DNA of 8,274 bases from Myxococcaceae bacterium (lineage in GTDB: Bacteria; Myxococcota; Myxococcia; Myxococcales; Myxococcaceae): assembly GCA_018262385.1 (NCBI GenBank), contig JAGSPQ010000137.1:1-8274 (forward strand). The letters run 5' to 3'. Below are positions 1 through 6,209 of this stretch, in pieces. Under the pieces are notes generated by a model. It saw only the letters and a program-made list of their open reading frames with translations. It did no database searches and was not told the DNA's origin. Position 1 is the first letter of the stretch; every line of letters starts with the position of its first letter. The position numbers and the translations under genes are program-made.

Positions 1-606
1 GAGGTGCTGACCGAGCAGCCGCTGCGCACCGGAGACCTGGTGAAGGTGGGCGGGTCGATCTTCAAGTACCTGCAGGGCGGCAACATCGAGACCCTCTACT
101 ACGAAGAGATCTACCAGCTGACGATCGTCGACGGGCTCACCCAGATTCACAACAAGCGCTACTTCCTCGAGTTCCTCGAGCGGGAGATGGGCCGCTGCCA
201 CCGCTACAACCGCGCGCTCAGCCTGGTGATGTTCGACATCGATCACTTCAAGAAGATCAACGACACCAACGGGCACCTCGCCGGCGACTACGTGCTGCGC
301 GAGCTGGCCCACCTGATCAAGACCCGGATCCGCAAGGAAGAGTGCTTCGCCCGCTACGGCGGCGAGGAGTTCGCGGTGGTGATGCCCGAGGCGGGGCCAG
401 AGAACGCCCGCCGCTTCGCGGAGAAGATCCGCAAGCTCACCGAGGATCACCACTTCAACTTCGAGCAGAAGGACATCCCGGTGACGATCTCGCTCGGGGT
501 GTCCGACATGACCGGCGACATGACCGAGCCCCTGCAGTTCATCAAGGGCGCGGACGCCAACCTCTACAAGGCGAAGAAGTCCGGCCGCAACCGGGTCCAG
601 GGCTGA
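1..606 (+). CDS. FHA-GGDEF diguanylate cyclase, C-terminal part (5' end outside window)
   Basis: This is a GGDEF-family diguanylate cyclase, which makes the second messenger c-di-GMP from two GTP. The frame is open from base 1. The GTG at 4 is probably internal, because the first ~25 residues ([16 protein letters not shown]) read like the last strands of an FHA phosphothreonine-binding domain. An FHA-GGDEF arrangement is therefore inferred. A linker ([14 protein letters not shown]) leads into the GGDEF domain, which starts at the typical [12 protein letters not shown]. The metal-binding [11 protein letters not shown] motif follows, then the active-site GGEEF (nt 358-372), and the C-terminal [20 protein letters not shown] is a catalytically competent version. 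The inhibitory I-site position reads R-K-E-E (nt 331-342) instead of RxxD. No membrane segment is present in the visible part. The stop at 604-606 faces the next gene tail to tail across only 10 nt. Confidence 0.95.
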   Translation, partial: EVLTEQPLRTGDLVKVGGSIFKYLQGGNIETLYYEEIYQLTIVDGLTQIHNKRYFLEFLEREMGRCHRYNRALSLVMFDIDHFKKINDTNGHLAGDYVLRELAHLIKTRIRKEECFARYGGEEFAVVMPEAGPENARRFAEKIRKLTEDHHFNFEQKDIPVTISLGVSDMTGDMTEPLQFIKGADANLYKAKKSGRNRVQG

Positions 607-616
607 AAAGCGTTGT

Positions 617-1957
617 TCAGTAGGTGAGGCGCACCGCGAGGGTGCCGCCGAGGTACTGATCGACCGCGCCGCCGGCGACGTACAGGTCGGTCGGCTGGGT
701 GCGGAAGGTCAGCCCGTACCGCGCAAAGTCGAAGCTGAGCCGCACCTGCAGCATCTTCAGGAAGGGCAGCTTCAGCCCCAGTCCCAGCCCGCCGTCGATC
801 CCCAGCACCGAGCCGTTGGGAAAGTACTTCGCGCTGATGATCTCGGGGGCCGACAGCACCGGCAGCACCGCGAACCGCCCGAACACCAGCAGGCCGGTGT
901 CGCCGAACGGCAGCTCGCCGGCGAGGCCGAACTTCAGCGCCGCGTAGGAAATCGCCGGCAGCCCGTCGAGCACGCTCATGTCGCTGCCCGGGCCGACCGA
1001 GAAGCTGTGCGAGCGAAAGCCGATGATCGGCGAGACGTAGGCCGCCGACTTCGCCGAGGGGCGGATCTGAAACTTCAGCGCCACGTCGAAGCGGGAGATC
1101 GAGGTCGGGTAGCTGACGTCGGAGCCGCTGCGCTTGGACTTGAGGTTGATCGCGGTGAAGAACCCCACCTCGGCGCCCAGCCCGGAGACCACCGAGTCCT
1201 GGAACAGCAGCGTCAGCGGGTACAGCTCGGCCTTCAGGTTCGGGCCGGTCAGCGGCGCGCTGTACGAGCGCAGGTTCGGCGTCCCGGTCTGGGAGTAGCT
1301 GAAGCCCTTGGTCGCCAGATCCCATCCCACCTCGACCGCCACCACCGGCCGCTTCTCGCGCTTCTTCGGCGCCTCCCCGCCCGGCTCGGGCTCGGGCTCG
1401 GCCGGCTTCTCCTCTTCTTTCGGAGGAGGCGGCGGCTGGGTGACCTTCTTCTCCTCGGGGGCGGGCTTCTCTTCCGCAGCGGGCTTCTCTTCGGGCGGCG
1501 GCTTCTCTTCCGGCTTCTTCGTCTCTTCCGGCGGGGGCGGCTTCTTCTCTTCCGGCGCTTCCTTCGGGGGCAGCCCCATCATCCCGCCCAGCACCTCGCC
1601 GGCGGTCTTCAGGTTGCGGTCGGACAGCTCGCCGCCCTCGAGGCTCCAGGTCTTCTTCTTCCCCGGGCCGGCCTTGGCCAGCACCTGCACCTCGATCGAC
1701 CGCTTCTTCCCCTTGGCGATCACCTTCCCGTCGACGACGAACTTCACCTTCGCCTTCTTGACCTTCTTCCAGTCGATCTTGCCCTTGGTGGTGACCTTGG
1801 CCTGGGGGACGCACTCGGCCCGGTCGCACAGCTCGGAGACGACCTGGTTGCGCACCGCGTTCGCGCCCGGCCCCTCGAAGGTGACGACCGAGATTCTCTG
1901 GGCGAAGGCGTCGGAAGCGAAGAGCGCCGCGACCAGGCACGGGGCAGCAATTCTCAT
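617..1957 (-). CDS. Exported protein with Glu/Lys/Pro-rich linker and predicted C-terminal outer-membrane beta-barrel
   Basis: I do not recognise a named family. The chosen ATG (1957) gives a 446-residue protein. It begins with a clean signal peptide (MRIAAPCLVAALFASDAFA), with predicted AFA cleavage, and a weak GAAG ribosome site lies 6 nt upstream. Alternative starts at 1975 (ATG) and 1996 (GTG) only add residues before the signal peptide. The mature N-terminal domain (about 20-127) is a compact alpha/beta-like region opening with RISVVTFEGPG and carrying a C-x4-C pair (C44, C49). Its opening is reminiscent of TolB-N/CsgG-like periplasmic domains, which is inference only. Residues ~130-204 are a charged Pro/Glu/Lys linker. 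The rest (~205-446) alternates hydrophobic and polar residues with many Gly and aromatic residues and ends in Tyr, as outer-membrane barrels usually do. Likely location: outer membrane with a periplasmic domain. The gene stands alone on this strand, divergent from the cyclic-nucleotide gene. Confidence 0.85.
   Translation of the reverse strand: MRIAAPCLVAALFASDAFAQRISVVTFEGPGANAVRNQVVSELCDRAECVPQAKVTTKGKIDWKKVKKAKVKFVVDGKVIAKGKKRSIEVQVLAKAGPGKKKTWSLEGGELSDRNLKTAGEVLGGMMGLPPKEAPEEKKPPPPEETKKPEEKPPPEEKPAAEEKPAPEEKKVTQPPPPPKEEEKPAEPEPEPGGEAPKKREKRPVVAVEVGWDLATKGFSYSQTGTPNLRSYSAPLTGPNLKAELYPLTLLFQDSVVSGLGAEVGFFTAINLKSKRSGSDVSYPTSISRFDVALKFQIRPSAKSAAYVSPIIGFRSHSFSVGPGSDMSVLDGLPAISYAALKFGLAGELPFGDTGLLVFGRFAVLPVLSAPEIISAKYFPNGSVLGIDGGLGLGLKLPFLKMLQVRLSFDFARYGLTFRTQPTDLYVAGGAVDQYLGGTLAVRLTY
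1346..1564 (-). repeat. Low-complexity Glu/Lys/Pro linker region with EEKPxx hexapeptide repeats
   Basis: This is the coding stretch for the charged linker of the exported barrel protein. Within it, nt 1448-1510 encode an in-frame hexapeptide series EEKPPP, EEKPAA, EEKPAP, ending in EEK, which is an imperfect 18-nt tandem repeat. The flanks contain further runs of five prolines and an EPEPEP-type run. Pro/charge-rich segments of this type are typically extended periplasmic spacers that cross the peptidoglycan layer. That role is inferred here from the position between a signal-peptide-led domain and a barrel. Confidence 0.8.
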
Positions 1958-2023
1958 GGACCACTTCAATTGCATGGGGTGGGGCAGTGTACCCACGGCC
2001 TCGTGCTAAGGAAGGTTTTAGCG
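1958..2023. promoter_or_regulatory. Divergent intergenic region with putative promoters
   Basis: This 66-bp gap separates two divergently oriented starts, so it must hold promoter elements for at least the rightward operon unless transcription enters from elsewhere. On the minus strand the hexamer TACACT (complement of 1986-1991) is a fair -10 match. Only a poor -35 is found 16-18 bp upstream. A transcript from there would begin near 1979, leaving a short leader before the ATG at 1957, which agrees with the chosen start. I found no convincing plus-strand -35/-10 pair and no clear palindrome. The promoter assignment is weak. Confidence 0.35.
2008..2015 (+). promoter_or_regulatory. Ribosome binding site AAGGAAGG
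   Basis: A purine-rich Shine-Dalgarno-like sequence lies 8 nt before the ATG at 2024. It decides the start of the cyclic-nucleotide gene. The frame remains open far upstream, to about 1007, but that extension is antisense to the barrel gene and Arg/Leu-rich, so it is not coding. Confidence 0.8.
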
Positions 2024-3103
2024 ATGGCCACTGCGAACCCGGCGCTCGAAAAATTCCTCATCAGCATCCCGCTCTTTTCGCTGATCGAATCGGCCGAGAT
2101 GATGGACATCCTCCATCTGCTCCGGCCGGTCGAGCTGCAGAGCGGGCAGGTCCTCTTCAAGGAAGGTGAGCCGGGCCGCGCGATGTGGGTGCTCGGGGCG
2201 GGGGTCGAGGTCTCGATCTCCACCACTCCCACCGGTTCCCGGCGGCCGGTCGCGGTGGCCTACGCGCGCGAGGGCGACACCCTGGGCGAGATGGCGCTGA
2301 TCGACGAAGGGGGCCGCTCGGCCACCGCGGTGGTGGTCGCCGGGGGCCACGCCCACGAGATCCTCGCCGCCGAGTTCCACTCGCTGCGCGACGCCTTCCG
2401 GCCGGCGGCGTTCAAGGTGCTGCGGCGGATCTGCATGGATCTGTGCAGCCGGCTGCGCGCCACCTCGGATCGGATCGTCCCCGCGGGGAAGGGCAACGTG
2501 AGCACCCCGAAGGGAGAGCCGCACCCGCGTCCCGACGTGGCGATGCTCGACCGGTTCGCTCCGTTCAAGCCGCTGCCGGCGGTGGTGAAGCTGGCGCTCG
2601 CCCAGAAGCTGCGGCTGATCGAGGTCGACGGGATCACCCCGCTGTTCGCCGAAGGCGAGGAGAGCGACGGGGCGTACTTCCTGATCGAGGGCGAGGTGTC
2701 GGTGGGCCGCAACGGGAAGACCCTCTCGAACATGGTCCCGGGGACGATGTTCGGCGTGGTGTCGACGATCGACCAGGGCCGGCGCAGCGCCGCCTGCGTC
2801 ACCACCGGCCCGGCCCGGCTGCTCAAGCTCAACGACGCCGACTTCGACGCGCTGTTCGCCTCGGGGCACCGGTTCGCCTTCCAGATCGTCGACCTCGTCG
2901 CCCGCCAGCTGGTGAGCCACCTGCGCAACGCCAACACGATGTTGCCGATGCCCGGGGGGGCCGCCGGCAAGGCCACGACCGCTCAGCCGATCGCCAACCT
3001 GCTGGCCACCCGCCCCGATCCCGCGGCGGATCTGGAGGTGCTGCCGCTGGAGCTGGAGATGGAGATCGACGAGGCGGCCTTCGCGGGGGAGCTGCTGGGT
3101 TGA
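2024..3103 (+). CDS. Tandem cyclic-nucleotide-binding-domain protein
   Basis: This is a 359-residue protein with two cNMP-binding (CAP_ED-type) domains and no other recognisable domain. Domain 1 (about 11-155) has FKEGEPGRAMWVLGAG and a phosphate-binding cassette LGEMALIDEGGRSATA. The key Glu89 and Arg98 that hold ribose and cyclic phosphate are present, so ligand binding is plausible. Domain 2 (about 173-305) keeps FAEGEESDGAYFLIEGEVSVG, but its cassette reads FGVVSTIDQGRRSAA: the Glu is Val245 and only the Arg is kept. A Gly/Ala/Thr stretch (~310-320) and an acidic tail (LELEMEIDEAAF, ~342-353) follow. There is no helix-turn-helix, kinase or transporter domain, so it is not a CRP-type transcription factor. 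It resembles cytoplasmic regulatory-subunit-like sensors. It is the first gene of the plus-strand run, 32 nt before the Nfu gene. The ligand (cAMP, cGMP or other) cannot be told from sequence. Confidence 0.93.
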   Translation: MATANPALEKFLISIPLFSLIESAEMMDILHLLRPVELQSGQVLFKEGEPGRAMWVLGAGVEVSISTTPTGSRRPVAVAYAREGDTLGEMALIDEGGRSATAVVVAGGHAHEILAAEFHSLRDAFRPAAFKVLRRICMDLCSRLRATSDRIVPAGKGNVSTPKGEPHPRPDVAMLDRFAPFKPLPAVVKLALAQKLRLIEVDGITPLFAEGEESDGAYFLIEGEVSVGRNGKTLSNMVPGTMFGVVSTIDQGRRSAACVTTGPARLLKLNDADFDALFASGHRFAFQIVDLVARQLVSHLRNANTMLPMPGGAAGKATTAQPIANLLATRPDPAADLEVLPLELEMEIDEAAFAGELLG

Positions 3104-3116
3104 TTTCCGGTGCCGG

Positions 3117-3136
3117 TGGGCTTACTTGAGAGCCCA
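3117..3136 (+). promoter_or_regulatory. Small hairpin abutting the Nfu start codon
   Basis: GGGCT (3118-3122) pairs with AGCCC (3131-3135) around an 8-nt loop. The stem can extend by T3117-A3136 and a G-U pair with the second base of the ATG. The only candidate ribosome site (GAGAG, 3128-3132) lies partly in the loop and partly in the stem. A role in tuning Nfu translation is inference. The stem is short and could be chance in GC-rich DNA. Confidence 0.3.
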
Positions 3137-3696
3137 TGTCCGTGAACATTCAACTCGAGTGGACCCCCAACCCGTCCACCCTGAAGTACGTGGTCGACAC
3201 CAAGCTGCTGCCCCGCGGGGCGATGAACTTCACCGACAAGGCGGTCGCGCTGGAGAAGTCGCCGCTGGTCTCGAAGCTGTTCGGGATCAAGGGCGTGCTG
3301 GCGGTGATGCTGGGGACCAACTTCGTCACCGTCACCAAGGGTGACGACGGCGAGTGGGACGAGCTCAACGACGGCGTGATGGCGATGATCGACCAGCACC
3401 TGACCGCCGGCGAAGAAGTGGTGAAGGCCGAGTTCCTCGAGATCAAGGCCGCCACCGTGGCCGGCGACTCGGCGATCGAGGCGAAGATCCGCGAGATCCT
3501 CGAGGCCGAGATTCGGCCCGCCGTCGCCCAGGACGGCGGCGACATCACCCTCGATCGGTTCGAAGACGGCATCGTCTACCTCCACATGAAGGGCAGCTGC
3601 GCGGGCTGCCCCTCTTCGACCGCCACCCTGAAGATGGGGATCGAGACCCGGCTGAAGGAGTCCTGCCCCGAGGTCGTCGAGGTCGTCGCGCTCTGA
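3136..3696 (+). CDS. Nfu-type iron-sulfur cluster scaffold/carrier (NfuN + NifU C-terminal domain)
   Basis: This is a cytoplasmic Fe-S cluster carrier of 186 residues. The N-terminal Nfu_N domain (about 3-90) shows the family pattern WTPNPSTLKYV, then SPLVSKLFGIKGV, then FVTVTKG. The NifU C-terminal domain (about 113-186) shows IRPAVAQDGGDITL and the cluster-binding C-A-G-C motif (Cys155 and Cys158) followed by PSSTATLKMGIE. In this family a homodimer holds a [4Fe-4S] cluster between two CxxC pairs and passes it to target enzymes. The two-domain build matches mitochondrial NFU1-like proteins rather than E. coli NfuA, whose N-domain is A-type. The length is normal and all key residues are present. 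The start has only a weak GAGAG site 3 nt away. The gene is 32 nt after the cyclic-nucleotide gene and 4 nt before the next. No isc/suf genes are in the window. Confidence 0.96.
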   Translation: MSVNIQLEWTPNPSTLKYVVDTKLLPRGAMNFTDKAVALEKSPLVSKLFGIKGVLAVMLGTNFVTVTKGDDGEWDELNDGVMAMIDQHLTAGEEVVKAEFLEIKAATVAGDSAIEAKIREILEAEIRPAVAQDGGDITLDRFEDGIVYLHMKGSCAGCPSSTATLKMGIETRLKESCPEVVEVVAL

Positions 3697-3700
3697 GTTC

Positions 3701-4549
3701 ATGAGCACCGAGAAGGCCCGCCGGCAGGTCGACGCGAAGCACGTTCGCCGCGAGCTGCTGCCCAACCAGTCGCAGGCGCTGCTCAAGGCGCTGCACCTGA
3801 TCACCCGCGAAGGGAAGCTGAACGCGGACACCCTGCGCAAGCTGAAGCAGGTCAACCACCTGGTCGGCCTGTTGACCCCCGGGCTCGACGAGGCGTTCGA
3901 GAAGCACGGCAACCCGGTGCTGGTCGACGTCGGCAGCGGCAACGCGTACCTCGGGTTCATCCTCTACGAGCTGTTCTTCAAGCACCGCGAGGGTGGCGAG
4001 GTGATCTGCATCGAGACCCGCGAGGATCTGCACGAGCGGGCGGCGGCGCGGGCGGCCCAGCTGGGCTTCGCCCGCATGCGCTTCATCCGTTCGGCGGGCG
4101 AGGCGGCGGTGGTCCCCGACAAGGTGCACGTGGTGACCGCGCTGCACGCCTGCGACACCGCCACCGACGACGCGCTGGCGCTGGCGATCTCGCACCAGGC
4201 GGAGCACGTCGCGGTGGTGCCCTGCTGCCAGGCCGAGGTGGCGCAGCAGCTGCGGGATCTGAAGTCGAAGGTCGCTCCCTCGCTGGGCGCGCTGTTCGAT
4301 CATCCCTGGCACCGGCGCGAGTTCGGCTCGCACCTGACCAATGTGATTCGCGCGCTGGTGCTCGAGTCGCGCGGCTACTCGGTGACGGTGACCGAGCTGA
4401 CCGGCTGGGAGCACTCGCTGAAGAACGAGCTGATCCTCGGCCGGAAGGTCGAGCGCGATGTCCGCGATCCGAAGGCCACCCTCGACGCGCTGCTCGAGCA
4501 GACCGGGGTGCGGCCGAAGCTGATCCGGGCGCTGACCCCCACCCGATGA
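3701..4549 (+). CDS. Class I SAM-dependent methyltransferase, Methyltransf_32 / GSTCD-METTL25-like
   Basis: This is a 282-residue protein with a Rossmann methyltransferase core. SAM-binding motif I is VLVDVGSGNAYLGF (about 73-86). An acidic residue in VICIETRED (101-109) is placed to bind the ribose hydroxyls. The stretch LHACDTATDDAL (148-159), followed by VVPCCQ (172-177), resembles the H-x-C-x-x-A-T-D plus CC signature shared by the Methyltransf_32 family and tRNA 2'-O-methyltransferase Trm13. The C-terminal part has a conserved-looking HSLKNELILGRK segment. The N-terminal ~65 residues are basic and helical, which would suit RNA contact. An RNA substrate is inferred; the exact target is unknown. 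The ATG lies 4 nt after the Nfu stop with no clear ribosome site, which suggests translational coupling. The stop overlaps the next start as ATGA. Confidence 0.88.
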   Translation: MSTEKARRQVDAKHVRRELLPNQSQALLKALHLITREGKLNADTLRKLKQVNHLVGLLTPGLDEAFEKHGNPVLVDVGSGNAYLGFILYELFFKHREGGEVICIETREDLHERAAARAAQLGFARMRFIRSAGEAAVVPDKVHVVTALHACDTATDDALALAISHQAEHVAVVPCCQAEVAQQLRDLKSKVAPSLGALFDHPWHRREFGSHLTNVIRALVLESRGYSVTVTELTGWEHSLKNELILGRKVERDVRDPKATLDALLEQTGVRPKLIRALTPTR

Positions 4550-5568
4550 AGCTGTTCCTCGCCTGCGCGCCGGGGCTGGAAGGCGTGCTCGAGGCCGAGG
4601 TCCGCGAACGCGGGCTCACCGGCCACGCGGTGCCGGGTGGGGTCGAAGCCGAGGGCCCACCTGACGCCTACGAGGACGCCAATCTCTGGTTGCGCTGCGC
4701 GACCCGGGTCTGGGTGCGGATCGCCGAGGTGGGCCGCCCGGAGGAGCTGAGCCGGGTGTCGCTCGGTGCGTACAAGGCGAAGGCGATTCCGATCGCGCTC
4801 GACTGCCCGCCGCGCTGGCAGTCGATGGCCGAGCGGTCCTGGGGCAAGTCGTCCTCCCACGGGCTGGAGGTGATGCTGCGCGAGGACGAGCACGGCCGCT
4901 GCCAGATCAGCGTCGACTCGAGCGGCGAGCTGCTGCACGTGCGCGGCTACCGGCAGGAGATCGGCAAGGCCCCGCTGCGCGAGACGCTGGCGGCCGGGGT
5001 GCTGCGGCTGGGCGGGTACCGCGGGGACGCTCCGCTGTGGGACGTGATGTGCGGCTCGGGGACGCTGCTGATCGAGGCGGCCTGGATCGCGATGGGCAAG
5101 GCGCCCGGAGCGCTGCGCCACTTCGCCTTCGAGTCCTGGCCCTCGCACGACCTCAAGCGGTGGGAAGCGCGCCCGCGGGTGCTGGCGGCGCCGGCCCCAC
5201 TGCCGCTGCTGCTGGGCACCGACCTCAACTCGGGGCAGCTGGGGATCGCCCGGCGCAACGCCAAGCGCGCGTTCGCGTTCGAGGCGATCAAGCTCGAGCG
5301 GATGGATGCGACGAAGCTCCCCGCCCGCCCGGGGCCGCCCGGGCTGGTGGTGGGGAACCTCCCGTACGGGATCCGGGTGGGCGAGCGCTCCGAGCTGGGA
5401 GATCTCTACGCCGCGCTCGGCGCCTCGCTGAAGCAGGCGGTGCCGGGGTGGCGGTTCGCGTTCCTGCTGCAGGAAGGGGAAGCTGCGCTCGGCTTGAGCT
5501 TCGAGCAGGTGCACGACGTGAACAACGGCGGGATCCGCTGCCGGGTGGTGACAGGAGAGATCCGGTGA
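4546..5568 (+). CDS. THUMP-domain RNA methyltransferase, RlmL N-terminal-half-like (COG0116 type)
   Basis: This 340-residue protein is related to the N-terminal half of 23S rRNA m2G2445 methyltransferase RlmL, so the likely reaction is N2-methylation of guanosine in RNA. Residues 1-60 form the ferredoxin-like start (LFLACAPGLEGVLEAEV, then ANLWLRCATRVWVRIAE). A THUMP-type region ends with LLHVRGYRQEIGKAPLRETLAAGVL (129-153), a strong family hallmark. The methyltransferase domain has motif I DVMCGSGTLLIEAA (166-179), where most relatives have DPxCGSGT. Motif IV is NLPYGIRVGE (271-280), where RlmL has NPPYG. The second methyltransferase half (RlmK) of enterobacterial RlmL is absent, as is usual for single-domain homologues. 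The ATG overlaps the previous stop by 4 nt (ATGA) with no ribosome site, which implies coupled translation. The exact rRNA or tRNA position is not predictable from sequence. Confidence 0.9.
   Translation: MKLFLACAPGLEGVLEAEVRERGLTGHAVPGGVEAEGPPDAYEDANLWLRCATRVWVRIAEVGRPEELSRVSLGAYKAKAIPIALDCPPRWQSMAERSWGKSSSHGLEVMLREDEHGRCQISVDSSGELLHVRGYRQEIGKAPLRETLAAGVLRLGGYRGDAPLWDVMCGSGTLLIEAAWIAMGKAPGALRHFAFESWPSHDLKRWEARPRVLAAPAPLPLLLGTDLNSGQLGIARRNAKRAFAFEAIKLERMDATKLPARPGPPGLVVGNLPYGIRVGERSELGDLYAALGASLKQAVPGWRFAFLLQEGEAALGLSFEQVHDVNNGGIRCRVVTGEIR
5553..5557 (+). promoter_or_regulatory. Ribosome binding site AGGAG deciding a GTG start
   Basis: AGGAG lies inside the 3' end of the methyltransferase gene, 7 nt before the GTG at 5565. 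It supports a GTG start that overlaps the upstream TGA (GTGA, 5565-5568). The macro-gene frame stays open upstream to 5037, but that part lies out of frame within the methyltransferase gene and has no macro-domain content. Confidence 0.8.
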
Positions 5569-6188
5569 GTCCACGCGTCTCGGTCGTGCAGGGAAGCCTG
5601 ACCGACGGCAGCCAGTCGGTGCTGGTCAACGCCTCGAACACCAACGCGGTGCTGGGCACCGGCGTGTCGGGAGCGATCTCCCGCGCCTGCGGCAAGCAGT
5701 TCCAGCAGCAGGTGAGCGAGGAGCTGCAGCGGAAGTACGGCGGCCCGATGCGGCCGGGCCAGGTGCTGATCACCGGCGCCGGGACCCATCCGCGCGCCCG
5801 CTGGGTGGCCCACGTCGCGGTGATGGACTACCGCGAGGGCTTCTCCGGGGCCTCGTTCCCTTCGACCGACACGATCCGCACCGGCTGCGAGTCGCTGTGG
5901 GACGCGGTCGAGACCCTGGATGCCGACCGGCCGATCTCCGTGGCGATGGTCGCGCTCGGCGCCGGCACCGGGAACCTCGGGGTGCGCGACCCGGTGCGGA
6001 TTGCCGCCGAGACGCTCAAGGCCCACGCGGCGATTCACCCCAACACCCGCATCGAGCAGGTCGTCTTCTACGGCTTCCTGCTGCCCGAATACGTCGCGAT
6101 GGCCGAGGTGCTGCTGGGGCTGTTCCCGGAAGTCGCCGACGGTCTGCCGAAGGACGTGCTCGAGCTGGTGGGCCGCCTCAAACCCTGA
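5565..6188 (+). CDS. Macro-domain protein (ADP-ribose-type ligand binding)
   Basis: This 207-residue protein consists mainly of one macro domain. Strand 1 VSVVQG leads to VLVNASN (19-25), the VNAxN signature, then LGTGVSGAI (30-38), the ribose/phosphate loop (usually GGGV). The second loop is VALGAGTGNLGV (129-140), equivalent to the TG-x-G loop gripping the diphosphate. Macro domains bind ADP-ribose or related metabolites, and some hydrolyse ADP-ribosyl or O-acetyl-ADP-ribose bonds. The usual GD[IL]T motif, whose Asp contacts adenine, reads G-S-L-T here (Ser11). The C-terminal ~35 residues (LLPEYVAMAEVL onwards) form a helical extension. No signal peptide or membrane segment is seen, so it is cytoplasmic. 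It overlaps the RNA methyltransferase by 4 nt and precedes the peptidase by 21 nt. The family call is firm; whether it is a binder, hydrolase or phosphatase is open. Confidence 0.9.
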   Translation: MSPRVSVVQGSLTDGSQSVLVNASNTNAVLGTGVSGAISRACGKQFQQQVSEELQRKYGGPMRPGQVLITGAGTHPRARWVAHVAVMDYREGFSGASFPSTDTIRTGCESLWDAVETLDADRPISVAMVALGAGTGNLGVRDPVRIAAETLKAHAAIHPNTRIEQVVFYGFLLPEYVAMAEVLLGLFPEVADGLPKDVLELVGRLKP

Positions 6189-6209
6189 CCGGGCTGGGCG
6201 CGCTGGGTT

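Noticed and set aside
564..1964. 466-residue minus-strand reading frame overlapping the barrel gene in another frame
   Set aside because: Arg/Gly/Ala-rich composition with no domain. The other frame has a signal peptide, linker and barrel pattern, so this is a GC-rich shadow.
1007..2023. Upstream extension of the cyclic-nucleotide gene frame on the plus strand
   Set aside because: It is antisense to the exported barrel gene, is Leu/Arg repeat-like, and a good ribosome site marks the ATG at 2024.
2024..3103. CRP/FNR-type transcription factor
   Set aside because: Two cNMP-binding domains are present but no helix-turn-helix follows either one.
3545..5574. Two long minus-strand reading frames opposite the methyltransferase genes
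   Set aside because: Composition-driven shadows lacking any recognisable motif. The plus strand carries clear SAM-binding motifs and coupled starts.
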